A DNA stretch of 64,000 nucleotides from Treponema sp. (GCA_024402695.1 JAKSTG010000012.1:1-64000); one strand, 5' to 3'; shown: positions 1 through 8,875, counted from the first letter of the stretch. Numbers and translations: made by a program. The notes: a model not told the origin generated them from the sequence alone.

Positions 1-51
1 ACGCCGCAAAATAACCGGCAATTTGACAGGCTCAAGCAATTTTGGGCCTAA
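1..51 (+). CDS. possible 3' end of a plus-strand gene cut by the window edge
   Basis: Frame 1 is open from base 1 to a TAA at 49-51 and would encode a C-terminus ending in DRLKQFWA. A strong hairpin follows at once, which fits the end of a real gene. Sixteen codons are too few to identify a family, and frame 2 is also open to a TGA at 73-75, so this is tentative. Confidence 0.3.
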   Translation, partial: TPQNNRQFDRLKQFWA

Positions 52-94
52 AAAAGCCTTCTTTCAGAAAAACTGAAGGAAGGCTTTTGGTTTT
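51..94. terminator. bidirectional intrinsic terminator between the left-edge gene and the dksA-like gene
   Basis: The arms 52-67 and 73-88 pair over 16 positions, with one G.T pair, around a five-base A loop. On the plus strand the stem is followed by a T-rich stretch (cttttggtttt). On the minus strand the A-run before it becomes a T-run. It can therefore end both the gene entering from the left and the minus-strand gene ending at 115. Confidence 0.75.
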
Positions 95-114
95 AACCGT
101 AATTTTAAGAACTA

Positions 115-471
115 CTAGCGATTTCTTCTTTCTGCGGCGCTGGCACAGGCGATACACATCTGAGTGTATGGAAGAGCTTCAAGACGGGCCTGAGGAATGT
201 CTTTTCCACATCCTACGCAGCGTCCGTATCTTCCCTGGTAAATACGATCCAGAGCAGAATCAATCTGCTGAAGACGTCTTGCATCCTGGTCACCAAGAGC
301 AGTAAGGAGAGTTCTGTCAATTGCATCTGCTGCAACGTCTGCTTCATCTCCTGATTCAACTGTTTTTACAAGATTTTTCATATCATCAGTCTGAGAAGCC
401 AAAGATTCAATGATCTCTTTTCTCTGCTCCTGCAGATGTTTTTTCATGCTGTTTAAGAATTTCTGATTCAT
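115..471 (-). CDS. DksA/TraR-family zinc-finger protein
   Basis: A 118-residue protein of the DksA/TraR family. Members bind the secondary channel of RNA polymerase and, in proteobacteria, work with ppGpp. The C-terminal C4 zinc finger is complete: C-x2-C (CVGC), about 17 residues, then C-x2-C (CIAC). The N-terminal half is a charged helical region with an acidic DEAD-type stretch (GDEADVAADAID) where DksA has its coiled-coil tip. I chose the ATG at 471 because AAGGTGG lies just upstream; an in-frame GTG at 480 falls inside that Shine-Dalgarno sequence. It is divergent from infA. The family is clear, but DksA-like polymerase regulation is inferred. Confidence 0.85.
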   Translation of the reverse strand: MNQKFLNSMKKHLQEQRKEIIESLASQTDDMKNLVKTVESGDEADVAADAIDRTLLTALGDQDARRLQQIDSALDRIYQGRYGRCVGCGKDIPQARLEALPYTQMCIACASAAERRNR

Positions 472-521
472 TTTCCCCACCTTTTTAACTGATCAACAAC
501 TTCTCGGTAGTTTTAACGTTG

Positions 522-550
522 TTGCAAAGCGTTATGGTTATTATTATAAT
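522..550 (+). promoter_or_regulatory. sigma70-type promoter for infA
   Basis: TTGCAA at 522-527 and a perfect TATAAT at 545-550 are separated by exactly 17 bp. Transcription would start near 557, giving infA a leader of about 70 bases. A small inverted repeat, CAACAAC (494-500) with GTTGTTG (518-524), overlaps the -35 box. Confidence 0.65.
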
Positions 551-625
551 ATATACTAATTTAAGAGCAAAAAGTCTAAAAATCAAGGAAAAAATTTGAT
601 TTTTTTTGACAATTTTGGAGGAATC

Positions 626-844
626 GTGGCTAAAGAAGAAGCTATTGAAGTAGAAGGTATCGTTAAAGAAGCTCTGCCAAACACAACTTTCAGAGTAGAA
701 CTGCAGAATGGTCATGTAATTATGGCTCACCTGTCAGGAAAAATGCGCAAACACTACATCAGAATCGTTCCTGGTGACAGCGTAAAGGTTGAACTTTCAC
801 CTTATGACCTGGACAAAGGACGTATCACATTCCGCCAGAAGTAA
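626..844 (+). CDS. infA: translation initiation factor IF-1
   Basis: A 72-residue single OB-fold (S1-like) protein that binds the ribosomal A site during initiation. The sequence is canonical for bacterial IF-1: [11 protein letters not shown] at the start, [31 protein letters not shown] and a [10 protein letters not shown] end. The start is a GTG at 626, fixed by the usual IF-1 N-terminus and by GGAGG at 617-621. An in-frame ATG ten codons upstream has no ribosome site and would add residues foreign to the family. tyrS follows after 34 bp and is probably co-transcribed. Confidence 0.97.
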   Translation: MAKEEAIEVEGIVKEALPNTTFRVELQNGHVIMAHLSGKMRKHYIRIVPGDSVKVELSPYDLDKGRITFRQK

Positions 845-878
845 TTTCGGCAAAACAATCAATTTTTAAGGAAATAAA

Positions 879-2111
879 ATGTCACTTTTCGAAGACCTCA
901 AATGGCGCGGCCTTATTAAAGACGTAGCCGGAGAAGAAGCAGATTTACAGAAAACATTGGATGGCCCATCTTTCGCTTTTTACTGGGGAACAGACCCAAC
1001 AGCAGATTCGCTTCACCTTGGTCATTATTCTTCACTTTGTATGGCTAAACGCCTTGCTAACGCAGGACACCACCCTATCCTTCTTTGTGGTGGTGCTACA
1101 GGACGTATCGGTGACCCTCGTCCAACAGCAGAACGCGAAATCATCTCAGAAGAAAAAGTTACCGCAAACATCAACGGAATCCGTTCACAGATTACACGCC
1201 TTGTTCCAACTGCAGAACTGGTAGACAACTACGACTGGATGAAAGGTTACGAATTCCTGAACTTCCTTCGCGACATCGGTAAATACATCAACGTAAACTA
1301 CATGCTTGATAAAGACATTATCCGCCGTCGCCTTGAAACAGGAATCACTTTCGCAGAATTCTCATACATGCTTCTTCAGGGATACGACTTCCTTCACCTT
1401 TTTGAAGAAAAGAACTGTATCATGCAGGTTGCAGGATCTGACCAGTGGGGAAACATCACAACTGGTGTAGACCTTATTAGAAAGAAGCTTGATAAAACAG
1501 CATACGCTTTCACAATGCCTCTGATCCTGGACTCAACAGGAAAGAAATTCGGTAAATCTGAAGGCAATGCTCTGTGGCTTGATAAAGACAAGACAAGTCC
1601 TTACGAAATCTACCAGTACCTGATCAACACAGACGACGGAAAAGTTGAAGAATACCTTAAAGTATTCACATTCCTTTCAAAAGAAGAAATCGAAAAAATC
1701 TGTGCTGAACAGAAAGAACATCCAGAAACACGTATTGCACAGAAAACTCTGGCATGGGAAGTTGTTAAGGACCTTCACGGAAAAGACGAAGCAGACAACG
1801 CAGTTAACGTTTCTGTAAAACTCTTCCAGGGAGACTTCTCAGGACTTTCAGTTGCTGACATCAAGACTGGAATGAAATCAGTTCCATCATTCGAACTGAA
1901 AGAAAGCGCACCACTTATTGATGTTCTTGTAAACAACAAGATTGCTTCAAGCCGCCGCGAAGCCCGCGAATTCCTTGGAAACAACGCCATTACAGTAAAC
2001 GGTGAAGTTGTAACCGATGAAAATAAAGTAATCGGTAAAGAAACTGCTATTGGTGGTGAAATCGTGATTATCCGCCGTGGTAAGAAAAAGTATTACATCG
2101 GAAACTGCTAA
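879..2111 (+). CDS. tyrS: tyrosyl-tRNA synthetase
   Basis: A class I aminoacyl-tRNA synthetase of 410 residues that charges tRNA-Tyr. Signatures visible: HIGH-type motif in DSLHLGHYS (about residue 43), the tyrosine-binding region around QGYDFLHL and GSDQWGNITTG, and KMSKS-type KFGKSEGNA (about residue 229). A C-terminal S4 RNA-binding domain (LIDVLVNNKIASSRREAREF, IAVNGEVV-like end) completes a full-length TyrRS. The ATG is preceded by AAGGAAATAAA. It follows infA in the same direction and is closed by a convergent terminator. Confidence 0.98.
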   Translation: MSLFEDLKWRGLIKDVAGEEADLQKTLDGPSFAFYWGTDPTADSLHLGHYSSLCMAKRLANAGHHPILLCGGATGRIGDPRPTAEREIISEEKVTANINGIRSQITRLVPTAELVDNYDWMKGYEFLNFLRDIGKYINVNYMLDKDIIRRRLETGITFAEFSYMLLQGYDFLHLFEEKNCIMQVAGSDQWGNITTGVDLIRKKLDKTAYAFTMPLILDSTGKKFGKSEGNALWLDKDKTSPYEIYQYLINTDDGKVEEYLKVFTFLSKEEIEKICAEQKEHPETRIAQKTLAWEVVKDLHGKDEADNAVNVSVKLFQGDFSGLSVADIKTGMKSVPSFELKESAPLIDVLVNNKIASSRREAREFLGNNAITVNGEVVTDENKVIGKETAIGGEIVIIRRGKKKYYIGNC

Positions 2112-2134
2112 AAACCAAACAAGAGTTAAACAAA

Positions 2135-2164
2135 AAAATCCGTTGAAGCAATTCAACGGATTTT
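2135..2164. terminator. bidirectional terminator between tyrS and the serine hydrolase gene
   Basis: A perfect 13-bp stem pairs 2135-2147 with 2152-2164 around a four-base loop. It is followed on the plus strand by TTTTATTTT. The A-run before the stem gives a U-run to minus-strand transcripts, so it serves both convergent genes. Confidence 0.85.
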
Positions 2165-2191
2165 ATTTTGAGAATTATCCTTTACAAAGAA

Positions 2192-3265
2192 CTATTTCCA
2201 GAAAGCTTTCAGATATTGTGCAAAAGACTTTGTATCTTTTTCATGACGTGATTTATTCGAAAGAACTATAATCGTAACTTTTGTCTTTACATCGTAACTC
2301 ATGATTGAGTTGTAGTTTAAAGTTTCACCTGTGTGAAAAATATTGCTGCCGTTATACATTAATCCATAACCATAACCAGGGCTGTCTTTTACCCTTTTAT
2401 ATGTCATTTCAAAAAGTGATTTGCGACTGACAATTTTTCCTTTAACAAGTTTTTGAATCCATTTATATAAATCTACAACAGTAGAGTTCATATCACCGCA
2501 GGCAAAAGAATACTGATCCGGGAAATACTGTTCATTCCCTTTTGAATCATAAGCTTTCACATCGATATTTCCGCTATCATTATTTGTGTTTGTCATTCTG
2601 CAAGGGTTATAGAAATGCTTTTGAACATAATCCTTATAACTCATTCCGGACACCTGTTCAACAATCTTTCCTAACAAAACATAGTTGATATTATGATACA
2701 CATGGACTTTCCCTGGTTCATGTTTCATCCCACCTTTATTAAGGCTACTTATCCAGAAGTCAGTATCTAAAGGCTTTCCATTCTCAAGTAATTCTAACCC
2801 CTGCGAAATAAGTTCATCACTGAAATATATTGAAGGGTTTATTCCGGAACGCATTGTCAGGAGATTTTTGATTGTTATTTTATCTCCATAAATATAATCA
2901 GGAAAATATTTTGAAATCTTGTCGTTTACAGAAAGAAGTTTTTTTTCTTCAAGCTGCATAATTGCCGAAGCCGTAAACTGTTTTGTAATGGATCCTATTT
3001 CGAGTTTTGAATTTATGTTGATTGGTTCTGAATCAGGATTTTTTTCATCGGTTAATCCATAGCCTTTTGCAAAAAGGATTTTATTTCCTTTTGCTACCAA
3101 AACAGAACCAGTGAAATTTACACTCTTAAGATAATCATCTGTTTTATCCGCAAGTTCCTGATATTTAGAATCAATTATTTCATTTTTTGATTCCAGTTTT
3201 GAACTGCAGCTGAATAAAAAAAACGACGAAACAAACAATAAAGAAATAGCTAAAACTTTTTTCAT
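2192..3265 (-). CDS. serine hydrolase lipoprotein, class C beta-lactamase/esterase fold
   Basis: A 357-residue exported protein with lipobox FLFSC (Cys about residue 20). The rest is a beta-lactamase/D-alanyl-D-alanine carboxypeptidase-type domain. The nucleophile motif S-x-x-K is in EIGSITKQF (about residue 93), the second motif is in the YHNINYVLLG segment, and an HTG (in FHTGETLNY) replaces the KTG triad. HTG is common in esterase or peptidase members, so hydrolysis of a peptide or ester in the envelope is more likely than antibiotic resistance. Substrate unknown. It converges on tyrS. Confidence 0.8.
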   Translation of the reverse strand: MKKVLAISLLFVSSFFLFSCSSKLESKNEIIDSKYQELADKTDDYLKSVNFTGSVLVAKGNKILFAKGYGLTDEKNPDSEPININSKLEIGSITKQFTASAIMQLEEKKLLSVNDKISKYFPDYIYGDKITIKNLLTMRSGINPSIYFSDELISQGLELLENGKPLDTDFWISSLNKGGMKHEPGKVHVYHNINYVLLGKIVEQVSGMSYKDYVQKHFYNPCRMTNTNNDSGNIDVKAYDSKGNEQYFPDQYSFACGDMNSTVVDLYKWIQKLVKGKIVSRKSLFEMTYKRVKDSPGYGYGLMYNGSNIFHTGETLNYNSIMSYDVKTKVTIIVLSNKSRHEKDTKSFAQYLKAFWK

Positions 3266-3342
3266 ATCTTATATCCGTTTACATTTTAACATATGGGTTT
3301 GAATCTTTTCAAATAGTTATTCGCATTACGAAAATAAAAAAA

Positions 3343-4860
3343 TCATAATCCCAATAATTTAAGAATCAATAACCCATTCTTTTTTGAAACGATTCCATCT
3401 TTAATTTCATAATCAAAAACGATTCTATTCCCTTGCGGTTCACCGTCAAAATAAACCGGACAATACACATCCTTAATATTTTCGGCGATCTTTAAATCAT
3501 GAGTTGCTGCAACAAGAAGAGAATCAGAATCGGCAAAATCAAGAAGTATTTTAGTACTTCCAAAAATCCTTTCTTCTGAATTAGTTCCAGACAAAATTTC
3601 ATCAATAACACAAAGACTCTTATGAGCTTTTATTATCTTTTTAAGTTCCAGAAGTCTTTCTGCTTCCGCATAATACCGGCTTTTTCCTTCAAGAAGCTGA
3701 TCATTTATGCAAATACTGGAAACCACATCTATTATCTGTGTTGAATAACTCTCCGCAAATGCAAATCCAAAACTTGTAGCAAGAATCTGATTTAATGCTA
3801 AAGACTTCATAAAGGAAGTTTTACCGGACATATTTAAACCTGTAATAATGATACTCTTATCTATTTTTCGACTTTGTCCAATTCCATCAACAATAAAAGG
3901 ATTTTTCAGATTTTTGAAATCAATGGATATTTTTTCCCCATTATGAAATTCTGTAAAACAGCAATTATAATTTTTCATAATCCAGTCAGAATTTATAAGG
4001 CAGTCAATATATCCTGTATATAGATATATATCTTTTACTTTATTAAGGTTAATTAAAATTGTTTTTTCCACCATTTTATATGCAAAAAGTTCCAATGCAA
4101 AAAAAATCCTGAAATAATCAATCATTGCAGAAACAAAATCTCCTGATGAAGGGCCTCCAATTCCATCTTTGAAAAAAACGGCATACGAAGAAAGTTTGCT
4201 GAATTCTTGATAATTAGGAGTTTTATACAAAAGATTCAATTTTGTCTTCTTATTGATTTTTTTTAATGCATAACAAATCGATAAAAAATAACCAATGGAA
4301 GATGTAACATGACTTATATATTTATTGGTTGCAATAAACATTACTAGATTCAATAAAAGAAATAAAACAATAAAGGCTGCAATGAAATTAGGAAATAATA
4401 TGCATAAACAAATATTCAATGAAATATTTAATATATATAAAACAAGAAAATGATTGATTACAAAATTATAAATACTGAAACCATTCCATAAATCCCGGAC
4501 AAAGTAATTATTTTTTTGTTTACCAACGTATTTTTTTAGACAGTATTTTATATATTCAAAATTAGCATCAGAACATAAAGTTTTCATATCTTTTTGAATT
4601 TGAATAACATGTTCTTCACTTTTTATCGTATATAACCAATGGGAAAAAAGATTACTTCCACAACTCGTTATTGTATGATTATAGATTCTGTCAAAATCAT
4701 TAAGCATCAGATCCTGCTCAGTAATTTCATCAATCCTGTATAATTCATCTTTAATTACTTCATGCAGGCTTAGTTGTCCATACTCAAGTTTCGACTTAAA
4801 TATTTTCGCAAAATAAGAAACTTTAGTTAAAAAGTACTCTCCAAACTTTTTAATATCCAT
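3343..4860 (-). CDS. membrane-anchored MutS-type ATPase
   Basis: A 505-residue protein whose C-terminal third is a MutS-family ATPase domain. It has Walker A GLNMSGKT (341-348), the MutS-typical ATSFGFAFAES loop, Walker B VIDEILSGTN, and a closing AATHDL histidine switch. MutS mismatch-recognition, connector and clamp domains are absent. Instead residues about 133-178 are strongly hydrophobic and form membrane segments, followed by a long helical region. Families of this architecture (MutS domain V with membrane segments) exist in many bacteria, but I know of no established function. There is no Shine-Dalgarno sequence, and a promoter sits directly at the start codon. A role in mismatch repair is unlikely. 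Confidence 0.75.
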   Translation of the reverse strand: MDIKKFGEYFLTKVSYFAKIFKSKLEYGQLSLHEVIKDELYRIDEITEQDLMLNDFDRIYNHTITSCGSNLFSHWLYTIKSEEHVIQIQKDMKTLCSDANFEYIKYCLKKYVGKQKNNYFVRDLWNGFSIYNFVINHFLVLYILNISLNICLCILFPNFIAAFIVLFLLLNLVMFIATNKYISHVTSSIGYFLSICYALKKINKKTKLNLLYKTPNYQEFSKLSSYAVFFKDGIGGPSSGDFVSAMIDYFRIFFALELFAYKMVEKTILINLNKVKDIYLYTGYIDCLINSDWIMKNYNCCFTEFHNGEKISIDFKNLKNPFIVDGIGQSRKIDKSIIITGLNMSGKTSFMKSLALNQILATSFGFAFAESYSTQIIDVVSSICINDQLLEGKSRYYAEAERLLELKKIIKAHKSLCVIDEILSGTNSEERIFGSTKILLDFADSDSLLVAATHDLKIAENIKDVYCPVYFDGEPQGNRIVFDYEIKDGIVSKKNGLLILKLLGL

Positions 4861-4866
4861 ATTTTA

Positions 4867-4896
4867 AAGATAATAATGCAAGAAAATAAATGTCAA
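4867..4896 (-). promoter_or_regulatory. promoter giving a leaderless mRNA for the MutS-type ATPase
   Basis: On the minus strand a perfect -35 TTGACA (4896-4891) is followed after 18 bp by TATCTT (4872-4867). The ATG starts at 4860, six bases after the -10. The predicted transcription start therefore coincides with the A of the start codon, and no ribosome-binding sequence is present. Confidence 0.5.
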
Positions 4897-4916
4897 TAAA
4901 TTTTCAGGAAATTTTT

Positions 4917-5214
4917 ATGGCTAAAAAAGAATCAGAAGAAAACAAAGATATCATCAAATTTAGGGACCGTATTTTTTCCCTAAGAACAAGAAGATTTGGA
5001 ACCGTTGCCGAAATAATGGTAAAAAAGCTCTATAACCTGGATGACTCCGATGAGGTTGAAAAAAATTGATGGTTATTCAGACAAACAGCATAGGGGAAAT
5101 AAAGGTGAAGGCCAGTTTCATATAACAAACAGCAATATAAAGGAACATAGAAAACAGCATTTAAAAGACACCCTTTCTTATGAAGAACTTTACAAACTGC
5201 TAGAACAAAAATAG
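4917..5214 (+). pseudogene. remnant of a type II restriction endonuclease gene (two out-of-frame ends)
   Basis: Two short reading frames overlap here. 4917-5069 (50 codons, ATG after AGGAAA) encodes MAKKESEENKD...RTRRFGTVAEIMVKKLYNL. 5050-5214 (54 codons, next frame) encodes RLKKIDGYSDKQHRGNKGEGQFHI...YEELYKLLEQ. The first reads like an N-terminus. The second, with its GNxGEGQFHI element, resembles the C-terminus of type II restriction enzymes as I remember them. The simplest reading is one gene whose middle, including the catalytic core, was deleted with a frameshift at 5050-5069. It converges on the adenine methyltransferase gene and overlaps its end by 15 bp, as expected for the R gene of an R-M pair. 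Family assignment is from memory of sequence style and needs a search. Two genuine small proteins are the alternative. Confidence 0.5.
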
Positions 5215-7203
5215 ATTTTCCCCACTTAAGCTTTCTTTAATCAAAGAAATTTCTAAAGGGGTCAGATTAAATAAACTGAAAACTTCTGCATCGACTTTTT
5301 CATATAATGCAAAAAGTTTATTTTGATTATCTTCTTTAAGCAAACTATCTACAAGAGAAATTATTCTTCCTTGAGTTCTGGCATCCACTACAGGTATTGG
5401 AACCTGTTCTATATGAGATCTTAAAATTTTAATTGAATTAAACTGTTTCTTAAAATAAAACTGAGCAACACTGGAATTCAAAACAGCCATAATATATTTT
5501 ATATTCAGATTTTCTAAACGAGGAATAAGACTATTACAGCTGTTTAATGAAAGTGTTTGTTTATTATCATATGCAAAAACAAGCTGGTTACTGATAAAGC
5601 GATATAATAATTTTTCATCGGCGCGATAAAAATTCTCTGGCGCAACCTGCTGAAAACTTTCTGGAATAAAAGTAATGTAATTATCAGGCTCAGAATATTT
5701 ATATTTATGAATATCCATTCCTTTAAGGACAATTTCATTTTCGTCGGTTTTCAAATTCGAAATGTATTTTTCATTGTCACCAGTTACAATCCCTAATGCA
5801 AAATCCGCATGGTTAAACAAAGTAGTCTTATTTTGTAATGAATCCAGTTTAGAAAGAACAAAATATTCTTCATCGGTCGATAAAAAACTGAAACATTTTG
5901 GAGTAATTTTTCTGTCGTTATTTATGACAAATTCTTTCTCTTTTATCTTTACTTTCAAATTCCTGCATTGCAGTTTTTTTCCTGTATTTTGTAATTCAAT
6001 TATTATACTTGGACAATTTACTTTATCAAAAGAGTTTCCAAGATATTCAATATATTTGATTGATGTATTTTCTAAAATAATATTCCTGATTGCTTCATGA
6101 GACTTGACATTTAATACCGCTTCTGGAAGAACAAAAGAAATACAACCTTCTTTCTGACAAAACTGCAACGCTCTTTCTATAAACACATCGTAAGATTCAA
6201 TATTCTTTAGTTTTGCAGATTCATAAAGGCTTCTTAAACCAGGAATTATAGATTCGTCAAAACTATATCCCCAGGGAGGATTACCAATTATGCAATCAAA
6301 TTTTTCTTTTATATCTTTCGCTAAAAGGAAGTCCCTTACCTTGATGCGCGAACTAATTTCAAAATAATTAAAACAATTACATTTGAAAGACACATTTATT
6401 CTGGCAACTTTTATGGCAACTTCATCAATGTCGAATCCAAAAATATTTTCTATTTTAATAAAATCCGGTAACTGTAAAAGGAAATTTCCAGTTCCGCAAC
6501 ATGGATCACAAATTTTTATCTCATTGGAAATGCGTGCATTATCAGTCAGATTTGATATCAGTTTATCAACAACCGTTGTAGGAGTGTAATAGGAACCGGT
6601 AGCTTTTCTATTACCAAGATTTTTACAGGATATATAGATAAGTCCCAGAAGGTCTTCTTTATTTTCATAAAAATAATTAATTCGAAACAATTCGGGATAA
6701 GACTGCAGAAATCCTATTGCCTTTTTTTTGTTACTGTAAAGTTGTTTCAGAAAAGGTCCAAGTTCTTTTTCATCCCTGTTATTTTTCAAATAATCCAGTA
6801 ACAGATTCGAAGATTTTAAACCATTTCTTTTCTGAAAGAAAAGCTGGAGTGCTGCTTCCGCAATAAATAACTGAATATTTTCATCCGTTAGCGAAACATT
6901 AAATTTTGTTAATAAATCCAATAACTGTTGAACAGAATTAAGATTAGGACTTTCAGATGAAATATAATCTTTGTAAAGGAAATTTCCGGTTACATGACTT
7001 TTATTTCGTCTACTTTTTAATTTTTTTTCACTACCGGATTTTATTTCATTTTCAATTTTTTCAACATTCTGTAATGAAAAATAATTTTTTCCGTCCTGTA
7101 TTTTATCAGGCGTAATTTTATTTAACTTTACCCAGTTTTTACCGGTTGCAATGGAAATAGAAAGTTTCTTACATAATTCGTTTAAGGTTAAATAATTTTC
7201 CAA
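5200..7203 (-). CDS. N6-adenine DNA methyltransferase, probable orphan of a type II R-M system
   Basis: A 667-residue class I SAM-dependent DNA methyltransferase (N6 adenine, Eco57I/TaqI-like). Order of parts: an N-terminal DNA-binding helix-turn-helix (LTLNELCKKLSIS...KNWVKLNKI), a helical region, GSYYTP before the SAM motif, motif I DPCCGTGNF (233-241), catalytic motif IV NPPW (308-311), and a C-terminal target-recognition region (YITFIPESFQQVAPENFYRADE, PVPIPVVD). The frame stays open upstream into the symporter gene. The likely start is a TTG at 7203. A well-placed ATG at 7219, overlapping the upstream stop as TAGATG, is one base out of frame. The partner nuclease next door appears deleted. 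Confidence 0.85.
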   Translation of the reverse strand: MENYLTLNELCKKLSISIATGKNWVKLNKITPDKIQDGKNYFSLQNVEKIENEIKSGSEKKLKSRRNKSHVTGNFLYKDYISSESPNLNSVQQLLDLLTKFNVSLTDENIQLFIAEAALQLFFQKRNGLKSSNLLLDYLKNNRDEKELGPFLKQLYSNKKKAIGFLQSYPELFRINYFYENKEDLLGLIYISCKNLGNRKATGSYYTPTTVVDKLISNLTDNARISNEIKICDPCCGTGNFLLQLPDFIKIENIFGFDIDEVAIKVARINVSFKCNCFNYFEISSRIKVRDFLLAKDIKEKFDCIIGNPPWGYSFDESIIPGLRSLYESAKLKNIESYDVFIERALQFCQKEGCISFVLPEAVLNVKSHEAIRNIILENTSIKYIEYLGNSFDKVNCPSIIIELQNTGKKLQCRNLKVKIKEKEFVINNDRKITPKCFSFLSTDEEYFVLSKLDSLQNKTTLFNHADFALGIVTGDNEKYISNLKTDENEIVLKGMDIHKYKYSEPDNYITFIPESFQQVAPENFYRADEKLLYRFISNQLVFAYDNKQTLSLNSCNSLIPRLENLNIKYIMAVLNSSVAQFYFKKQFNSIKILRSHIEQVPIPVVDARTQGRIISLVDSLLKEDNQNKLFALYEKVDAEVFSLFNLTPLEISLIKESLSGENLFLF

Positions 7204-7219
7204 CTCTGAATTTTTCCAT

Positions 7220-8875
7220 CTAAGTGGTCTGTGTAAGAAGTTCAGAAATATTGAAACAGTTGTCTCCAATTTTTTCAATCTGACGGATAATATCCAGGAA
7301 GACAAGTTCGGCTTTAACATCAGCTCCGCTTTCAAGACGTTTTCTTGCAACTTTTTTCAGATCTTTACGCCACTGATCAATTGAGTTTTCAAGTTCAGTA
7401 GCCATTGCAAGTTTATTTTCATCAAGATGCTTATTGATATTGATTCTGATGAACTGCAGGAACTGACGGGCAAGTTCCACATAAGGAATAACCTGTTCCA
7501 TATCTTCCTGCTGATATTTCATTTTCTTTTCTACAGATTTTGCAAGAAGCATAGAAGTTGTATAACAGTTATCACTCATATTTTCGAGTTCATCTACAAT
7601 TTGTGTCATGAGGGAAAGATTTGCAACCTGTTTAGCTGTTACCGGAAGACGTTCACAATCTACAATGTATTTTACAATCTGTTCATGCATCTGGTCACAG
7701 TAATCTTCCTGCTGTTTCAGAACTTCAATGTGTTCCTCAACAAAATCCTTATTACGGTGTTTTACACCAATCTGGATTCGGTCAAACATATCTGTAACTA
7801 CATCAGTCATATCAGCAATTGCTTTTTCTGCAGTCATAATGTAAGCAGTAATGTTTTCTTTTCCCAAAGTATCGTGGAATTCCAGTGTATATTTGTCACT
7901 TTTCTGACCAGGTTTGTCTTTGATACAAAGCTGTGAAAGGCGAACAAGAGGATTAACCAGAGGAAGGAATACAGCAGCTGAAAGAGCCTTAAATACTGTA
8001 TGGAGCATTGAAATACGGATTGCGATATTTCCGTTTGCTCCTCCCGGTGTACAAGCAGTAACAAGAGCCAGGAATGGTTTGAAGAAAATAAGAGCCAGTA
8101 AAGTACCGAACACGTTGAAGAAAACGTGAATAAGGGCTGAACGCTTGGCATCTGTACTGGTTCCTGCGGCGGCAAGAACGGCGTCGATTGTAGAACCAAT
8201 ATTGCTTCCCAAAGTAAGAGCTGCCGCAAAATCCCAGTTTACAATTCCGTTATATGCAAGAGCGATAACGATGGCACTGAAAGCTGAAGAAGAATGTAAA
8301 AGAGCGGTGAAGAAAATACCAATAACAAATCCAAGAATAATAGACCAGAATCCAAGAGTCTGGACAGGACCAAGCCACATGAACCTGGCAGGATCTGTAA
8401 AGAGATCAGAAAGTCCGCTTAAACCAATGAACAGAAGGGCAAAACCCATTACGGCTTCTGCAACGTTCTTGTATTTCCCCTTCTTAAGGATTGAGAAGAA
8501 GTAACCGAAACCAAGAATTGGTACAGCAAAAGTCGAAATCTTGAAATTAAATCCGAAGATGGAAACAATCCAAGCTGTAATTGTTGTACCGATGTTTGCA
8601 CCGAAAATTACCCCAACAGACTGTGTAAGGGAAAGAAGACCGGCGTTTACAAAGGTTACGACCATTACTGTAGTAGCACCGGAAGACTGAATAATCATGG
8701 TTATGACCATTCCCGTAAGGAGACCTACAAAACGGTTTCCTGTCATCATTGCAAGAGTGCGCTGAAGTTTTTCACCTGCACTTTTCTGCACGCCGTCACT
8801 CATGAGCTTCATCCCGTACATAAGGAAGCCCAAATTACCGATAAGTGACAAAAGCATAGCCACGATTTCTTTCAT
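7220..8875 (-). CDS. Na+/phosphate symporter with C-terminal PhoU domain
   Basis: A 551-residue Na/Pi-cotransporter II family protein. The two inverted membrane repeats carry the signature QSS (QSSGATT, residues 63-69) and its counterpart HSSSAFSAI (about 193). Residues from about 330 to the end are helical and PhoU-like (KAIADMTDVV, ELENMSDNCY, IEKIGDNCFNIS). It should import phosphate with sodium, the PhoU part probably gating transport. There is no Shine-Dalgarno sequence, and a promoter lies nine bases from the ATG. Its stop codon is 17 bp from the putative methyltransferase start, so read-through into that gene is possible. Confidence 0.9.
   Translation of the reverse strand: MKEIVAMLLSLIGNLGFLMYGMKLMSDGVQKSAGEKLQRTLAMMTGNRFVGLLTGMVITMIIQSSGATTVMVVTFVNAGLLSLTQSVGVIFGANIGTTITAWIVSIFGFNFKISTFAVPILGFGYFFSILKKGKYKNVAEAVMGFALLFIGLSGLSDLFTDPARFMWLGPVQTLGFWSIILGFVIGIFFTALLHSSSAFSAIVIALAYNGIVNWDFAAALTLGSNIGSTIDAVLAAAGTSTDAKRSALIHVFFNVFGTLLALIFFKPFLALVTACTPGGANGNIAIRISMLHTVFKALSAAVFLPLVNPLVRLSQLCIKDKPGQKSDKYTLEFHDTLGKENITAYIMTAEKAIADMTDVVTDMFDRIQIGVKHRNKDFVEEHIEVLKQQEDYCDQMHEQIVKYIVDCERLPVTAKQVANLSLMTQIVDELENMSDNCYTTSMLLAKSVEKKMKYQQEDMEQVIPYVELARQFLQFIRININKHLDENKLAMATELENSIDQWRKDLKKVARKRLESGADVKAELVFLDIIRQIEKIGDNCFNISELLTQTT

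Noticed and set aside
2192..3265. antibiotic-resistance beta-lactamase
   Set aside because: It has SxxK and HTG motifs and a lipobox, but nothing diagnostic of AmpC; the family is mostly esterases and peptidases.
7427..7936. 169-codon plus-strand frame opposite the symporter gene
   Set aside because: It is Phe/Ile/Cys-rich reverse-strand reading of PhoU-domain codons, with no start signal.
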